Assembly (NCBI RefSeq): GCF_024652905.1
Contig: NZ_CP102428.1
Span: 4,014,001 to 4,078,000, forward strand
From: Pseudomonas oryzihabitans
GTDB taxonomy: Bacteria; Pseudomonadota; Gammaproteobacteria; Pseudomonadales; Pseudomonadaceae
Reading direction: 5' to 3'
DNA length: 64,000 bases
Below are positions 1 through 8,931 of the stretch, one piece after another. Position numbers and translations under genes: made by a program. The first letter of the stretch is position 1. The number at the start of each line of letters is the position of its first letter. The notes below the pieces were generated by a model. It did not search any database and was not told the origin of the DNA. It saw nothing but the letters and a program-made list of their open reading frames with translations.

Positions 1-73
1 GCGAGATGCATTCCGCGAAGCGCTGGACGCCGCGAAGATCCTGGGTGATGAAGCGGGAATTGACGATGATCAT
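1..73 (-). CDS. glycosyltransferase, N-terminal fragment (runs off left edge)
   Basis: An ATG at 73 on the minus strand opens a frame that continues to the window edge (24 codons seen). The translation begins MIIVNSRFITQDLRGVQRFA. The 'NSRF...GVQRFA' opening is typical of GT-B family-4 glycosyltransferases of polysaccharide clusters, which carry a glycine-containing loop just after the first beta strand. It lies 30 bp downstream of the complete family-4 transferase gene and in the same direction, so it is most likely the next gene of the exopolysaccharide operon. Only the N-terminus is visible, so the family call is tentative and the sugar specificity is unknown. Confidence 0.6.
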   Translation of the reverse strand, partial: MIIVNSRFITQDLRGVQRFAECIS

Positions 74-103
74 GATTCTGCCCGTTGCCGTGACCTGGGT
101 GGA

Positions 104-1351
104 TCAGTTGGAAAGCTGTGTGTGAGGGACGTGAAGCTGCTTGGTGGCGCCGTGCTGCGCCTTGCCCAGCACGTCCTCGAAGAGCGCCTGGTACTGGTCG
201 AGCATGGTGTCCATGCTCAGCAGATCGATCACCGCGGTGCGGCTCAGCAGACTCAGCCGCTGGCGCAGCTCGGCATCGTCATGCAGGCATTGCAGGGCGC
301 GGCCCAGGGAGTCGCGGTCGTCGGCGTTGCAGAGCAGGCCGTTGACACCATCCCGGACGATCTCCGGCAGGCCGCCCATGCGGGTGGCGATGACCGGCTT
401 CTGGAAGGCGCAGGCCTCGACGGCGACCATGCCGAAGGGCTCGGCCCACAGCGACGGCGCCACGAAGACGTCGATGTTCCGGTAGAAGTCCTCGGGCTTC
501 TGATAGCCGACGAAGCTGACCTTGTGCGGATCGGCCATGGCCTTGAGCTGGGTTTCGTAGTCCAGCTGGCCCTTGCCGGCGATGGTCAGGGTCGCGTTGA
601 GCGACAGCCGCTGGAACTGCTCGATCAACCAGCCCACCCCCTTGTTTTCCGACAGGGTGCCCATGTAGCCGAAGCGGACGACACCGTCCGGATTGGGGGT
701 CGCTGTCTCGGCATTGCTACCGGCGATCAGGCTGGCGTTGTGGATCACCTGGCGCGGCACGCCGCCGAAGTAGCCCTTGTTGACGATGGTGTCCAGCAGA
801 TAGCGGCTGACGCCGACGACGGCATCCACCTTGGCGGACTGCTCGGCGTGGGGCCGGCGCAGGGCGGCGCAGCTGCCACAGAGTTTCTGGCAGCTCTGGC
901 CCTTCTTGAACAGGGTGTTCTTCGGGCACAGCAGATACATGTCGTGCAGCACCTGCACGATGGGGACGCCGCTGGCGCGGATCTCGTCCCAGGCCGCTAC
1001 CGACCAGCCGGACAGGTTGTGGCATACCACCAGATCCGGCTTTTCCCGTTGCAGGACCTGGCGCAGGGGGGGCCGCATCGCGCTGTTGTACTGGTCGCGA
1101 AAGTGCCAGCCGAAGCGCGCCAGCGGACCGGGGCGCTGCTGGGTCAGGGGCCAGTAGAAGTTCTTCAGCCTGGCGCGATAGACGCGGACGTCGTTCACCG
1201 TCTCCTCATGCACACCCTGCTCGGGACCGGTCACCAGCACGGCGACGTCGTGGCCACGCTGCTGGAAGCCTTCCACGCTGCGTTGCAGGATGAGCTCCGC
1301 ACCACCGCCCACATGGGGCGGATAGAAGCTGTTGAGAAAGAGCAGTTTCAT
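104..1351 (-). CDS. glycosyltransferase family 4 (GT-B)
   Basis: This 415-residue protein is predicted to transfer a sugar from a nucleotide-sugar donor to a lipid-linked intermediate at the cytoplasmic face of the inner membrane. The N-terminus (FYPPHVGGGAE) is the usual family-4 acceptor-domain opening. The donor domain has the GxLxxxKG-like stretch (GTLSENKG, about residue 232) and the EX7E motif, EPFGMVAVE, near residues 302-310, followed by 'GGLPEIV'. A cysteine-rich patch (CQKLCGSC, about residues 153-160) lies between the domains and is often seen in polysaccharide-cluster members. Its start overlaps the stop of the upstream family-2 transferase by 4 bp (ATGA), so the two are translationally coupled. 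The product sugar cannot be inferred. Confidence 0.9.
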   Translation of the reverse strand: MKLLFLNSFYPPHVGGGAELILQRSVEGFQQRGHDVAVLVTGPEQGVHEETVNDVRVYRARLKNFYWPLTQQRPGPLARFGWHFRDQYNSAMRPPLRQVLQREKPDLVVCHNLSGWSVAAWDEIRASGVPIVQVLHDMYLLCPKNTLFKKGQSCQKLCGSCAALRRPHAEQSAKVDAVVGVSRYLLDTIVNKGYFGGVPRQVIHNASLIAGSNAETATPNPDGVVRFGYMGTLSENKGVGWLIEQFQRLSLNATLTIAGKGQLDYETQLKAMADPHKVSFVGYQKPEDFYRNIDVFVAPSLWAEPFGMVAVEACAFQKPVIATRMGGLPEIVRDGVNGLLCNADDRDSLGRALQCLHDDAELRQRLSLLSRTAVIDLLSMDTMLDQYQALFEDVLGKAQHGATKQLHVPHTQLSN

Positions 1352-2346
1352 AGCGGATAGCTGCGGTTTATCCCCAGCGCGCCGGTTTCGCCGTCCTGGA
1401 CCGCCTGCCGGATCAGCGCCAGGCGCTGGCGACTCTTGTCATCACGGGCGAACCACTTGAGCAGGGTGTGGAAGACGTAGCGGTTGAGGTTGTACATCGG
1501 CCGCGAGCTGGCCCAGACGTTCTTGTCGAACCAGGCCTGGTTGCGCGCGGCGTAGTAGGCGCGGAAGTCCGAGCCGGCCTGCAGGTAGTTCTGGTAGACG
1601 TTGCTGGTGCCTTCCTTGATGTTCCAGGAGTGCTCCAGCTCTTCGAGTTCCGCCTCGGTGACCATGAACAGCTTTCCGCCGGCCTGGGTGATGCGGTAGG
1701 TGTACTCGGTGTCGTCGGAATAGAGCACCAGCTCGCGCAGGGGCAGGCCGATGCGCTCATAGAGGCTGCGGTGGGCGAGCATGCCGCCATAGGGGGCGAA
1801 GGGCAGCTCGACCAGGGCTTCCGGCTGGCCACCGCGCGGACGGCCCCAGGGCAGGCGGCGCCAGATCTTGTAGGGAATGCGCGCCACGTGGAAGCCGAAG
1901 TAGCTCGAACGCGGCTGGGTGATCATCTTGGTCGGGATGCACTGGGCGATGTCGGCCTGCTGGGTCGGCCGATAGCCGAGCACGGCGACCTTGTCGCGGC
2001 CATGGACGGCGCCGAGTTCGTCGAGGCGGCGGTGCAGCACGTCGAGGGCATCGCCCAGGGGGGCGTTGTCGTCGTCCATCATCCAGATATGGGTGGTGTC
2101 GCTGGCCAGAGCGGCTTCCAGGGCCACGGCGTAACCGTTGGCGGAGCCGGTGTTCTCGCTCAGGGCGATCACCTTGACCTGACCGGGCCAGCGGGTTTCG
2201 AGGCTATCCAGCGATACCGTCGCCGCATTGCTCACCACGACGACCTGGTGGATGGTGCGTTCGGCCAGGGCGCGGGTGACCAGCTGCTCCAGATAGCCGA
2301 GGCGATTGCCGTAGGTGACGGTCACGACCGTGGTCTTGCATTGCAT
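1348..2346 (-). CDS. glycosyltransferase family 2 (GT-A)
   Basis: This 332-residue GT-A enzyme opens with 'VVTVTYGN' and has the metal-binding acidic cluster DDD at residues 91-93 (WMMDDDNAP), as in the GlfT2/rhamnosyl or galactofuranosyl group of family-2 transferases. 'YSDDTEYTYR' further on fits the acceptor-side acidic motif of the same group. A strong Shine-Dalgarno sequence (GGAGGAG) lies 7 nt before the ATG at 2346. It follows the rfaH-like gene by 35 bp and overlaps the family-4 transferase downstream. It presumably adds one residue of the exopolysaccharide repeat unit; the actual sugar is unknown. Confidence 0.88.
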   Translation of the reverse strand: MQCKTTVVTVTYGNRLGYLEQLVTRALAERTIHQVVVVSNAATVSLDSLETRWPGQVKVIALSENTGSANGYAVALEAALASDTTHIWMMDDDNAPLGDALDVLHRRLDELGAVHGRDKVAVLGYRPTQQADIAQCIPTKMITQPRSSYFGFHVARIPYKIWRRLPWGRPRGGQPEALVELPFAPYGGMLAHRSLYERIGLPLRELVLYSDDTEYTYRITQAGGKLFMVTEAELEELEHSWNIKEGTSNVYQNYLQAGSDFRAYYAARNQAWFDKNVWASSRPMYNLNRYVFHTLLKWFARDDKSRQRLALIRQAVQDGETGALGINRSYPL

Positions 2347-2381
2347 GAATAGACTCCTCCAAAGGGTCTTACAGTTCTTGG

Positions 2382-2912
2382 TCAGGCGCGCAGCCGTTGG
2401 TTGACGGGAGCCGCTGCCGACAATTGATCAAGAGCGACGCTGACCCGTTGTTCGCGTTGCAGGATGCGCAGCAGGATGATGGCCCGCTCGTTGCCATCGG
2501 CACTCAGGAACACCGCGTCCATTTCCAGCTCCTGGCTGTACTGCACCCGCACGGTCGCGCCGGGCTGGTGGGCGGGCGCAGGTTCCGCCAGGGCGGCGAG
2601 TCGCTGGCGGATGTCGTCGATGATGCCTTCGCTCACCGCCGTCGGCTGGGTGCCGAAGCTGACGATCCGATTGACGCCGCGCGTCGAGCGGATGGGGTAC
2701 CAGTTGTCGTTCACGTCATTGAGCTGAATGAACAGATACCCCGGGAACAGCGACTCGCTGCCAACCGCACGACTTCTGCCGGACGCCTTGCGCTCGCGCT
2801 GGGGCCGGAAGCAGACATAGCCCTGTCTGCTCAGGTTTTCTTCGGCCCTGGCTTCCTGATTGGGCTTGGTCTGCACCAGATACCAGTGACCGGTGGGAGG
2901 GGCGAGCGTCAT
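2382..2912 (-). CDS. rfaH: RfaH/NusG-family transcription antiterminator
   Basis: This 176-residue protein has an N-terminal NGN domain (about residues 8-110), beginning WYLVQTKPNQE and containing the family hallmark LFPGYLFIQL, and a KOW-type C-terminal domain (about 120-165). RfaH-class paralogues of NusG bind RNA polymerase paused at ops elements and suppress Rho termination in long surface-polysaccharide operons. Housekeeping nusG normally sits beside secE and rplK, so a copy inside an exopolysaccharide operon points to a specialised paralogue. An AAGGAA Shine-Dalgarno sequence precedes the ATG at 2912. Two ops-like elements lie in the operon leader (10749-10768 and 10803-10822). The gene could also be called a LoaP/ActX-type factor; that it acts on its own operon is inference. 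Confidence 0.85.
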   Translation of the reverse strand: MTLAPPTGHWYLVQTKPNQEARAEENLSRQGYVCFRPQRERKASGRSRAVGSESLFPGYLFIQLNDVNDNWYPIRSTRGVNRIVSFGTQPTAVSEGIIDDIRQRLAALAEPAPAHQPGATVRVQYSQELEMDAVFLSADGNERAIILLRILQREQRVSVALDQLSAAAPVNQRLRA

Positions 2913-2951
2913 GGGCGAGTTCCTTCTCTAGGGGCGATCTGTTGCGGCGTA

Positions 2952-5165
2952 TCAGGTACGGGGGCCGTATTCGTAGTAGCCGTAGACGCCATCGTCTTCC
3001 ATGGACGTCGAGGCCTTGCGCTGCACGCCGTTGAGGATGGCGCCCTTGATGGTGATGCCGTTCTGGGCGAAGCGCCGGCGGGAGTTCTCCACCGCCTTGA
3101 GGGTGCTCTGGCCGAAACGGGTGACCAGCAGCGTGGTGCCGGCGAGACGACCCACCAGGGCGGCATCGGTCACCGCCAGGATCGGCGGGGTATCGATGAT
3201 CACCAGGTCATAAAGGCCGCCCACTTCGTCCAGCAGACGGGAGAAGTTGGCGTGCATCAGCAGCTCTGAGGGATTCGGCGCGGACTGACCACAGCTGATG
3301 ATGTCCAGTTGGGCGATACCGCTCGGGACGATGGCTTCACGCAGCTTGCTGCGACCGGTCAGCAGCTCGGACAGGCCGGCTTGCGGCTGCAGGCCGAACA
3401 CGCGGTGCAGATAGCCCTTGCGCATGTCGGCGTCGATCAGCAGCACGCGCTGACCCGACTGGGCGACCACCGCGGCGAGGTTGCTGGAGACGAAGGATTT
3501 GCCGACGCCCGGGGTCGGGCTGGAAATCATGATCACCCGGTTCTTGGCTTCCAGCATGGCGAAGTGCAGGCTGGATCTCAGGCTGCGCAGGGACTCCACC
3601 GCCAGGTTGGCCGGCTGCACCACGCTCAGCAGATTGGGTTCGCCGGTACGGGTCTTTTTCTTCAGGCGACGGTTCAGGCGCTCCTGGTCCTTGGTGAAGG
3701 GCAGGGTGGAATAGACCGGCAGGCCGATCTGCTCGACGGTGTCGGGATTCTCGATGCCCTTCTGGAAGGCCTGGCGGACAAAGACCACCACCACGGAGGT
3801 CACCAGACCCAGCAGCAGCGACAGGATCAGCGCGATCTTGCGGTTGGTGGCCGGCTCGTCGAGGTTGACGTCGGCGTTGTCGACCAGGCGCACGTTGCCG
3901 ATGGTGCCGGCGCGGATGATGTCCTGTTCCTGGGCCTGGTTGAGCAGCAGCTGATAGGTCTGGTTGGTGACCTTCATGTCGCGATTCAGACGCAGCAGTT
4001 CCTGCTGGGTGCTGGGCAGGGCTTCCACCTTGCGCTGCAGGCTGCGCTTTTCCACTTCCAGCTGGGCGAGCTGGTTCAGCAGGGTCTTGTAGCTGGGGTG
4101 ATCGCGGGTATAGAGGCGATCGTATTCGGCCTGCTTGAGCTTGAGCTGGGAGATGTTGGTGTCGAGGGTGACGATCTTGTCCAGGACCGCCTTGGTTTCC
4201 AGGCTGATGTCCACGGAGCGGCTGTTGGTCTGATAGCTGTTCAGGGCCGCTTCGGCGCTTTCCAGGTCCTTGCGCACCGCCGGCAGCTGGCCACGCAGGA
4301 AGTCCAGGCGCTGGGCCGCTTCGGCCGAGCTGCGCTCGACGTTCTGCAGCACGTACAGGCGGCTGATCTCGGACAGCACGCTCTTGGCCAGGTCGGGATT
4401 CTCGTCCGCCAGGGACAGATAGATGATGCCCGATTCCTTGCCCGCTTCGCTGGTCTTGATGCGGTTCTGATAGAGCTGTGCGGTGGTGATGACGCGGTTG
4501 CGGGTCACCTTGAATTCGGTGCCGGGGCGCGCGGTCAGGGTCTTGATCTGCATGCGGTAGCCGTTACCGCTGGCCATCTGGCCGACCTGGCCATCCAGCA
4601 GCGGCTGCTTGTCCTTGTCCAGCAGGCGATAGCGACCGTTGCTGCCGGCGACCACCGTCAGGGTCTCGCCGTACATGTCGTCTGGGACATCGAACTGGAA
4701 GACGTCGATCTTTTCGCCGCCCCAGGCGAAGCCGCGCAGTTGCGGCCAGCTGTCCGCCAGCTGACCCGGCTTGTCGGCTTCGTAGGTGCGCCACAGGTAG
4801 TGACCGATCAGCGGGAAGAAGCGTGGCTTGGCCTCGATGTCCAGGCGCAGGTTCTCCACGGTCTTGGCCAGCACCGCGCGGGATTTCAGCAGCTCGATCT
4901 CGGCCACGGCCGGCGAGGCCGAGTTGGGGCGCACCACGGTCTCGGCGACCGCCGTGAGCGCATTCTTCTTGGGTTCGATCTGGATCATCGCCCCGGCGAT
5001 GTACTGCGGGGTGGACAGCACGGCATAGGTGATGCCCACGGCGAGAAAGCCCGCGGTGATGCCCGCGATCAGCTTCTTGTGATCAAGAAGCGTGAGGGCC
5101 ATCGTCTTGAGGTCCAGGTGTTGTTCTTCGTGTTGTTCGAACGAAGAGCGCTGCATGACGGTCAT
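2952..5165 (-). CDS. polysaccharide co-polymerase / BY-type tyrosine autokinase (Wzc-like)
   Basis: This 737-residue inner-membrane protein controls chain length and export in Wzx/Wzy-type polysaccharide assembly. It has a Wzz domain at the N-terminus with a first membrane helix near residues 32-52, a long periplasmic coiled-coil region (about 270-410), a second helix near 445-467, and a cytoplasmic bacterial-tyrosine-kinase ATPase. The kinase has Walker A (TPGVGKS, about residue 548), Walker A' (LLIDADMR, about 575) and Walker B (LVIIDTPP, about 655). The C-terminus ends in a tyrosine cluster, YGYYEYGPRT, the usual autophosphorylation tail though short. A GGAAGGGA Shine-Dalgarno sequence precedes the ATG; a second ATG lies 9 bp further in. 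It places the cluster in the Wzy-dependent class. Confidence 0.93.
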   Translation of the reverse strand: MTVMQRSSFEQHEEQHLDLKTMALTLLDHKKLIAGITAGFLAVGITYAVLSTPQYIAGAMIQIEPKKNALTAVAETVVRPNSASPAVAEIELLKSRAVLAKTVENLRLDIEAKPRFFPLIGHYLWRTYEADKPGQLADSWPQLRGFAWGGEKIDVFQFDVPDDMYGETLTVVAGSNGRYRLLDKDKQPLLDGQVGQMASGNGYRMQIKTLTARPGTEFKVTRNRVITTAQLYQNRIKTSEAGKESGIIYLSLADENPDLAKSVLSEISRLYVLQNVERSSAEAAQRLDFLRGQLPAVRKDLESAEAALNSYQTNSRSVDISLETKAVLDKIVTLDTNISQLKLKQAEYDRLYTRDHPSYKTLLNQLAQLEVEKRSLQRKVEALPSTQQELLRLNRDMKVTNQTYQLLLNQAQEQDIIRAGTIGNVRLVDNADVNLDEPATNRKIALILSLLLGLVTSVVVVFVRQAFQKGIENPDTVEQIGLPVYSTLPFTKDQERLNRRLKKKTRTGEPNLLSVVQPANLAVESLRSLRSSLHFAMLEAKNRVIMISSPTPGVGKSFVSSNLAAVVAQSGQRVLLIDADMRKGYLHRVFGLQPQAGLSELLTGRSKLREAIVPSGIAQLDIISCGQSAPNPSELLMHANFSRLLDEVGGLYDLVIIDTPPILAVTDAALVGRLAGTTLLVTRFGQSTLKAVENSRRRFAQNGITIKGAILNGVQRKASTSMEDDGVYGYYEYGPRT

Positions 5166-5222
5166 TGGGGTCCCTTCCTTTTAGCTGGATACAGCGCAGC
5201 CGGAAAACTGCTCTGTGTACGT

Positions 5223-6158
5223 TCAGTAGGTGACGCGTTTGGGGGCGAAGCGTCGGCCGATGTTGAGGGTGATGTTGCTTACCGCCCGCAAGAGCGCCTT
5301 GACCTTCTGGGTCGGCGGAATCGAGGACAGCGAAAGACTCAGGACCTGGCGCAGGAAGAAGACATGCAGGTCACGCTCGCCCAGCCGGTAGTAATAGTTG
5401 GCGAGGCAGTACTGGGTGTGGAGATCCATCTGCAGGCGCTTCTGGCTGGCGCGCATGGAAAAGATCCCGTTCTCGTGCACGCGGTAGGCGGCGGGGCGGA
5501 TCTCGTCCATGAACTTGCCCTTGCCGTGGGCACCCAGCAGCGACCACCAGACGATGTCCATGAGCGCAGCGGTTTCCAGCTCCGGCGGCAGTTCCCGTAG
5601 GACATTGCGGAAGCAGGCGGTCAGGGTGGACAGCGGCAGGGCCTTCTTCAGCTCGGTTTCGCTGCGGTCGTAGTGATCCTGGCCACTGAAACGCTGCGGA
5701 TTGACGATCCCCTTGCTGTTGAAGGCATAGGAGGCGTGGAAGGTCAGGGCGTAGTCCCGATTGCGCTCCAGGAAATCCACCTGCAGCTGCAACTTGCGCG
5801 GGTCGTTCCAGTAGTCGTCACCTTCGCAATAGGCGATGTAGTCGCCGCGGGCGTGCTGGAACACCGGCATGCCATAGGGCTTGCCCTGGCTGTACTGGTT
5901 TTCCTTCTGCAGGATCAGACGGATCAGCCGGGGATAGCGGCGCTCGTAGTCCTGGAGGATTTCCCGGGTGCCATCGGTCGAAGCGTCATCGTTGATGATG
6001 ATTTCGAAGGGAAAATCGGTCTGCTGGCGCAGAAAGCCATCGATGGCCTGGCCGATGTAGTCGCGATGGTTGAAGGTCAGGCAGACGATGCTGGCGACCG
6101 GCCGACTGCAATCCGTCGGCCAGTTCTTCATGATCTCTGCTTCGGTCCGAGCGTCCAT
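5223..6158 (-). CDS. glycosyltransferase family 2
   Basis: This 311-residue GT-A enzyme opens ASIVCLTFNHRDYI and has the nucleotide-binding acidic pair in IINDDASTDGT (residues 55-63) and the DxD-equivalent CEGDDYW near 111-117. That signature is common in capsule and O-antigen transferases that act on lipid-linked intermediates. The frame is open for another 23 codons upstream, but those would lie inside the flippase gene. The ATG at 6158, just after the flippase stop and preceded by GCAGGT, is therefore the likely start. It lies between the flippase and the autokinase in the operon. Donor and acceptor are not predictable. Confidence 0.88.
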   Translation of the reverse strand: MDARTEAEIMKNWPTDCSRPVASIVCLTFNHRDYIGQAIDGFLRQQTDFPFEIIINDDASTDGTREILQDYERRYPRLIRLILQKENQYSQGKPYGMPVFQHARGDYIAYCEGDDYWNDPRKLQLQVDFLERNRDYALTFHASYAFNSKGIVNPQRFSGQDHYDRSETELKKALPLSTLTACFRNVLRELPPELETAALMDIVWWSLLGAHGKGKFMDEIRPAAYRVHENGIFSMRASQKRLQMDLHTQYCLANYYYRLGERDLHVFFLRQVLSLSLSSIPPTQKVKALLRAVSNITLNIGRRFAPKRVTY

Positions 6159-6159
6159 G

Positions 6160-7695
6160 TCAGATACCTGCTTTGTAGAGTTGGGAAAACAGGCGCGAGC
6201 GGGTCTGTTTCGGAGAACAGAGCACATAGCTCAGCGCCATCAGCACCAGGGTCAGGCCACCGCTCAGGGCAAGGGTGGCGAGAATGGCAAACCGCTCCTG
6301 CGGTTGAATCTCTTGGTACAGCAACTTGCTCAGGCCCACGCCGATGGCGGTCACCACCACGGCCACCAGCAGGTCCTGGTTCCAGTAGCGCTGCAGATTC
6401 GGCGCGAAGCGGCCGTGGACGATCATCGGCCAGATCACGAAGGGGATCAGGCGCATGAAGAACCAGGCCAGCGCCGCGCCGTAGGCGCCGTAATGCAGGA
6501 CCACCAGGATCACGATGGGCACCGAAATGGCCGCGGACACCAGGCTGTACCAGACGTGCAGGCGCAACTTGCCGTAGGCGTACTGCAGATAGAACTGGAA
6601 CTGACTGAGAGCCAGCAGCGCCGAGCCCAGGGCGTACCAGAACAGGATCGGTTCGCTCCAGTGGGCGGAGACCTTGTCGCCGGTCCAGGCGAAGATCAGC
6701 GCCTCGCCATGGAAGGCCACCATGGCCGCCAGCGGCAGCAGGATGGCGAAGGCGAAGCGCGCCGCGTTGCGATAGAGGCGTTCCAGTTCGAGCGGTTTGT
6801 CCTGGGACACCAGCACCGTCATGCGCGGCAGCAGCGCCTGCACCAGGGGATTGGTCAGGGTCACGATGCCGGTGGAGATCAGCGCCACCAGGCTGAAGTA
6901 GCCGTACTCGGCCAGGGGCAGCGCCTTGGACAGCACCAGCTTGTCGAGCTGGGTCAGGGCGATCCACAGGATCGAGGTAAAGGACATGCTCAGGGCGAAG
7001 GGCACGATGGGCTTGACCCGCTGCCAGTCGAAGCCGCTCCACCAGGTGGGGTTGGGCAGCAGGCGATAGGCCTTGAGCGCATAGACCAGCATCTCGAACA
7101 CGGCGACGAAGGCCTGGAACACGAAGAAGTCCAGCGGCTCCTGGGAAATCCACATCACCAGGATCAGGCCGCCGAAATAGCGCACCGTGGCGATCAGTAC
7201 GTTGACCAGATTCAGCCAGCCGTGCAGCTCGACACCCTGGACGCCGCTCTTGTACAGCGTCGACAGCAGGCGGAAGGCGATCATCAGCCCCATCAGGCCG
7301 ATGCAGTGGGCCACGGTCTCCGTGGGCAGGCCCTGGACGTTGAGCCAGTGGCCCGCCATCCATTCCGAATTCAGCTCGATGGCGACGAAGGCCAGGGTCG
7401 CCAGGGGGATGAAGATGAATTCCAGCGAGCGCAGCAGCTGGCCACGGGTACGCCCCGCGCCGGTCTGGCCACGGCCATGGGCGACGTCACGTACCAGCGA
7501 GGCGGAAATGCCCACGTCGAGGAGTTGCAGCCAGGTCTGCAGCACGGCGAAGAAGCCGATCAGACCATAGGTTTCGGCACCCAGATGACCGAGATACATC
7601 GGCTGGATCAAGATGCCGATCAGCAGCGCATAGGCTTGGCCGGCATAATTGATCAGGGTGTTGCGCAACACCGACACTTTCGCGGGACTGGTCAT
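6160..7695 (-). CDS. polysaccharide flippase (Wzx/MATE-like, MOP superfamily)
   Basis: This 511-residue protein is hydrophobic almost throughout, with about 12-14 predicted membrane helices and a start of the form 'NTLINYAGQAYALLIG' that is typical of Wzx/RfbX-type oligosaccharide-lipid flippases. It would move undecaprenyl-linked repeat units across the inner membrane. It lies 19 bp after the aminotransferase gene and its stop is adjacent to the start of the next glycosyltransferase, so all are probably on one transcript. Low sequence conservation in the family prevents a statement about which repeat unit it carries. Confidence 0.85.
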   Translation of the reverse strand: MTSPAKVSVLRNTLINYAGQAYALLIGILIQPMYLGHLGAETYGLIGFFAVLQTWLQLLDVGISASLVRDVAHGRGQTGAGRTRGQLLRSLEFIFIPLATLAFVAIELNSEWMAGHWLNVQGLPTETVAHCIGLMGLMIAFRLLSTLYKSGVQGVELHGWLNLVNVLIATVRYFGGLILVMWISQEPLDFFVFQAFVAVFEMLVYALKAYRLLPNPTWWSGFDWQRVKPIVPFALSMSFTSILWIALTQLDKLVLSKALPLAEYGYFSLVALISTGIVTLTNPLVQALLPRMTVLVSQDKPLELERLYRNAARFAFAILLPLAAMVAFHGEALIFAWTGDKVSAHWSEPILFWYALGSALLALSQFQFYLQYAYGKLRLHVWYSLVSAAISVPIVILVVLHYGAYGAALAWFFMRLIPFVIWPMIVHGRFAPNLQRYWNQDLLVAVVVTAIGVGLSKLLYQEIQPQERFAILATLALSGGLTLVLMALSYVLCSPKQTRSRLFSQLYKAGI

Positions 7696-7714
7696 GGGAG
7701 ATAGCGGGCCAGGA

Positions 7715-8887
7715 TCAAGTTAGAACAGGAGAGGAGTCGCCGGGAAAATCCCAGCTCGGCAGTAGCTGTGCCGGGGTGATGAGTGCCCGCAGGGATTCCA
7801 TGCTGGTCTTCTTCTGTTGTGCCAACAGCAGGGTGTCGATCAGCAGGTCCTGGGTCGCCTGCGGCAGGTCCGGATAGAGCGGCACGCAGAGGATGCGGTG
7901 GCTCAGCTTGCGCGAGACCGGCTTGATCGCCTGAGGCTGCAGGTAGTCCAGGGTTTCCAGCGACGGATAGAAGTAGCGGCGCGGATTGATGCCGACGGCG
8001 TTCAGGGCCTTCTTGGTGTCCAGCAGACTCGGCTCGTCGCGCAGGCCCACCGGGAAGTAGCTGTAGTTCAGCTGGCTGCCGTAGGTGGGGCGCTGCAGGT
8101 CGAAGGCGCCCTGCAGGCGTCGCTCATAGTGCTGACCGATGACGGCGCGGCGGGCCAGGATGTCTTCCAGCTCGTCGAGGATGCACAGCCCCATGGCCGC
8201 GGATACCTCGTTGAGCTTGGCGTTGATGCCCACGCCTTCGATGCGCTCGGCATCGACGATGCCGAAATTGATCATGCGGCGGACGCGCTCGGCGAGCTCG
8301 TCGTCTTCGGTGATGATCGCGCCGCCTTCGATGGTGTGGAACAGCTTGGTGGCGTGGAAGCTGACGGTGGTGATGTCGCCCCACTGCAGCACCGAGCGGC
8401 CTTCGAAGCGGGTACCGAAGGCATGGGCGCCGTCGTAGACGACCTTGAGGCCGTGGCGGTTGGCGACCTGCTGCAGGCCACGGACATCGCAGGGATTGCC
8501 GAACACGTGGGTGGCGACGATGGCCGAGGTGTCAGGCTCGATGGCGGCTTCGACGTTGGCCGGATCCAGGTTCCAGGTTTCCGGGTGGATGTCGGCGAAG
8601 ACCGGGCGGATCCCTTCCCAGTGCAGGGTGCTGGTGGTGGCGACGAAGCTGAACGGCGTGGTGATAGCGCTGCCGGACAGGCCCAGGGCGCGATAGGCGA
8701 CCTGCAGGGCCAGGGTACCGTTGTTGACCAGGATGATGTTTCTGACACCCAGATAATCGCGCAGGCGCTCTTCGAGCTGAGCGTGCAGAGGGCCTTGATT
8801 GGTGATCCAGTTGTTGGCGTAGATCTTGTCGATATACGCCTTGAAGCGTTCCTTGTCGCCCAGGTAGGGCTTGGTCACATTGATCAT
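7715..8887 (-). CDS. DegT/DnrJ/EryC1-family PLP-dependent sugar aminotransferase
   Basis: This 390-residue enzyme is predicted to transfer an amino group to a keto-sugar nucleotide, giving an amino sugar for the exopolysaccharide. Family marks are 'NNWITNQGP' near the N-terminus, the cofactor-contacting 'NNGTLAL', the aspartate of 'VVYDGAHAFG', and the Schiff-base lysine Lys181 in SFHATKLFHTIEGG. The frame is open 16 codons further upstream, but the ATG at 8887 (MINVTKPYLG) matches the family start and has GCAGGT about 10 nt before it. No dehydratase that would make the keto substrate is in the window. Amino-sugar production is inference from family membership. Confidence 0.9.
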   Translation of the reverse strand: MINVTKPYLGDKERFKAYIDKIYANNWITNQGPLHAQLEERLRDYLGVRNIILVNNGTLALQVAYRALGLSGSAITTPFSFVATTSTLHWEGIRPVFADIHPETWNLDPANVEAAIEPDTSAIVATHVFGNPCDVRGLQQVANRHGLKVVYDGAHAFGTRFEGRSVLQWGDITTVSFHATKLFHTIEGGAIITEDDELAERVRRMINFGIVDAERIEGVGINAKLNEVSAAMGLCILDELEDILARRAVIGQHYERRLQGAFDLQRPTYGSQLNYSYFPVGLRDEPSLLDTKKALNAVGINPRRYFYPSLETLDYLQPQAIKPVSRKLSHRILCVPLYPDLPQATQDLLIDTLLLAQQKKTSMESLRALITPAQLLPSWDFPGDSSPVLT

Positions 8888-8931
8888 GATCCGGTACCTG
8901 CTTATCGAGTCCTTGATACGTGTCGGTTCGG

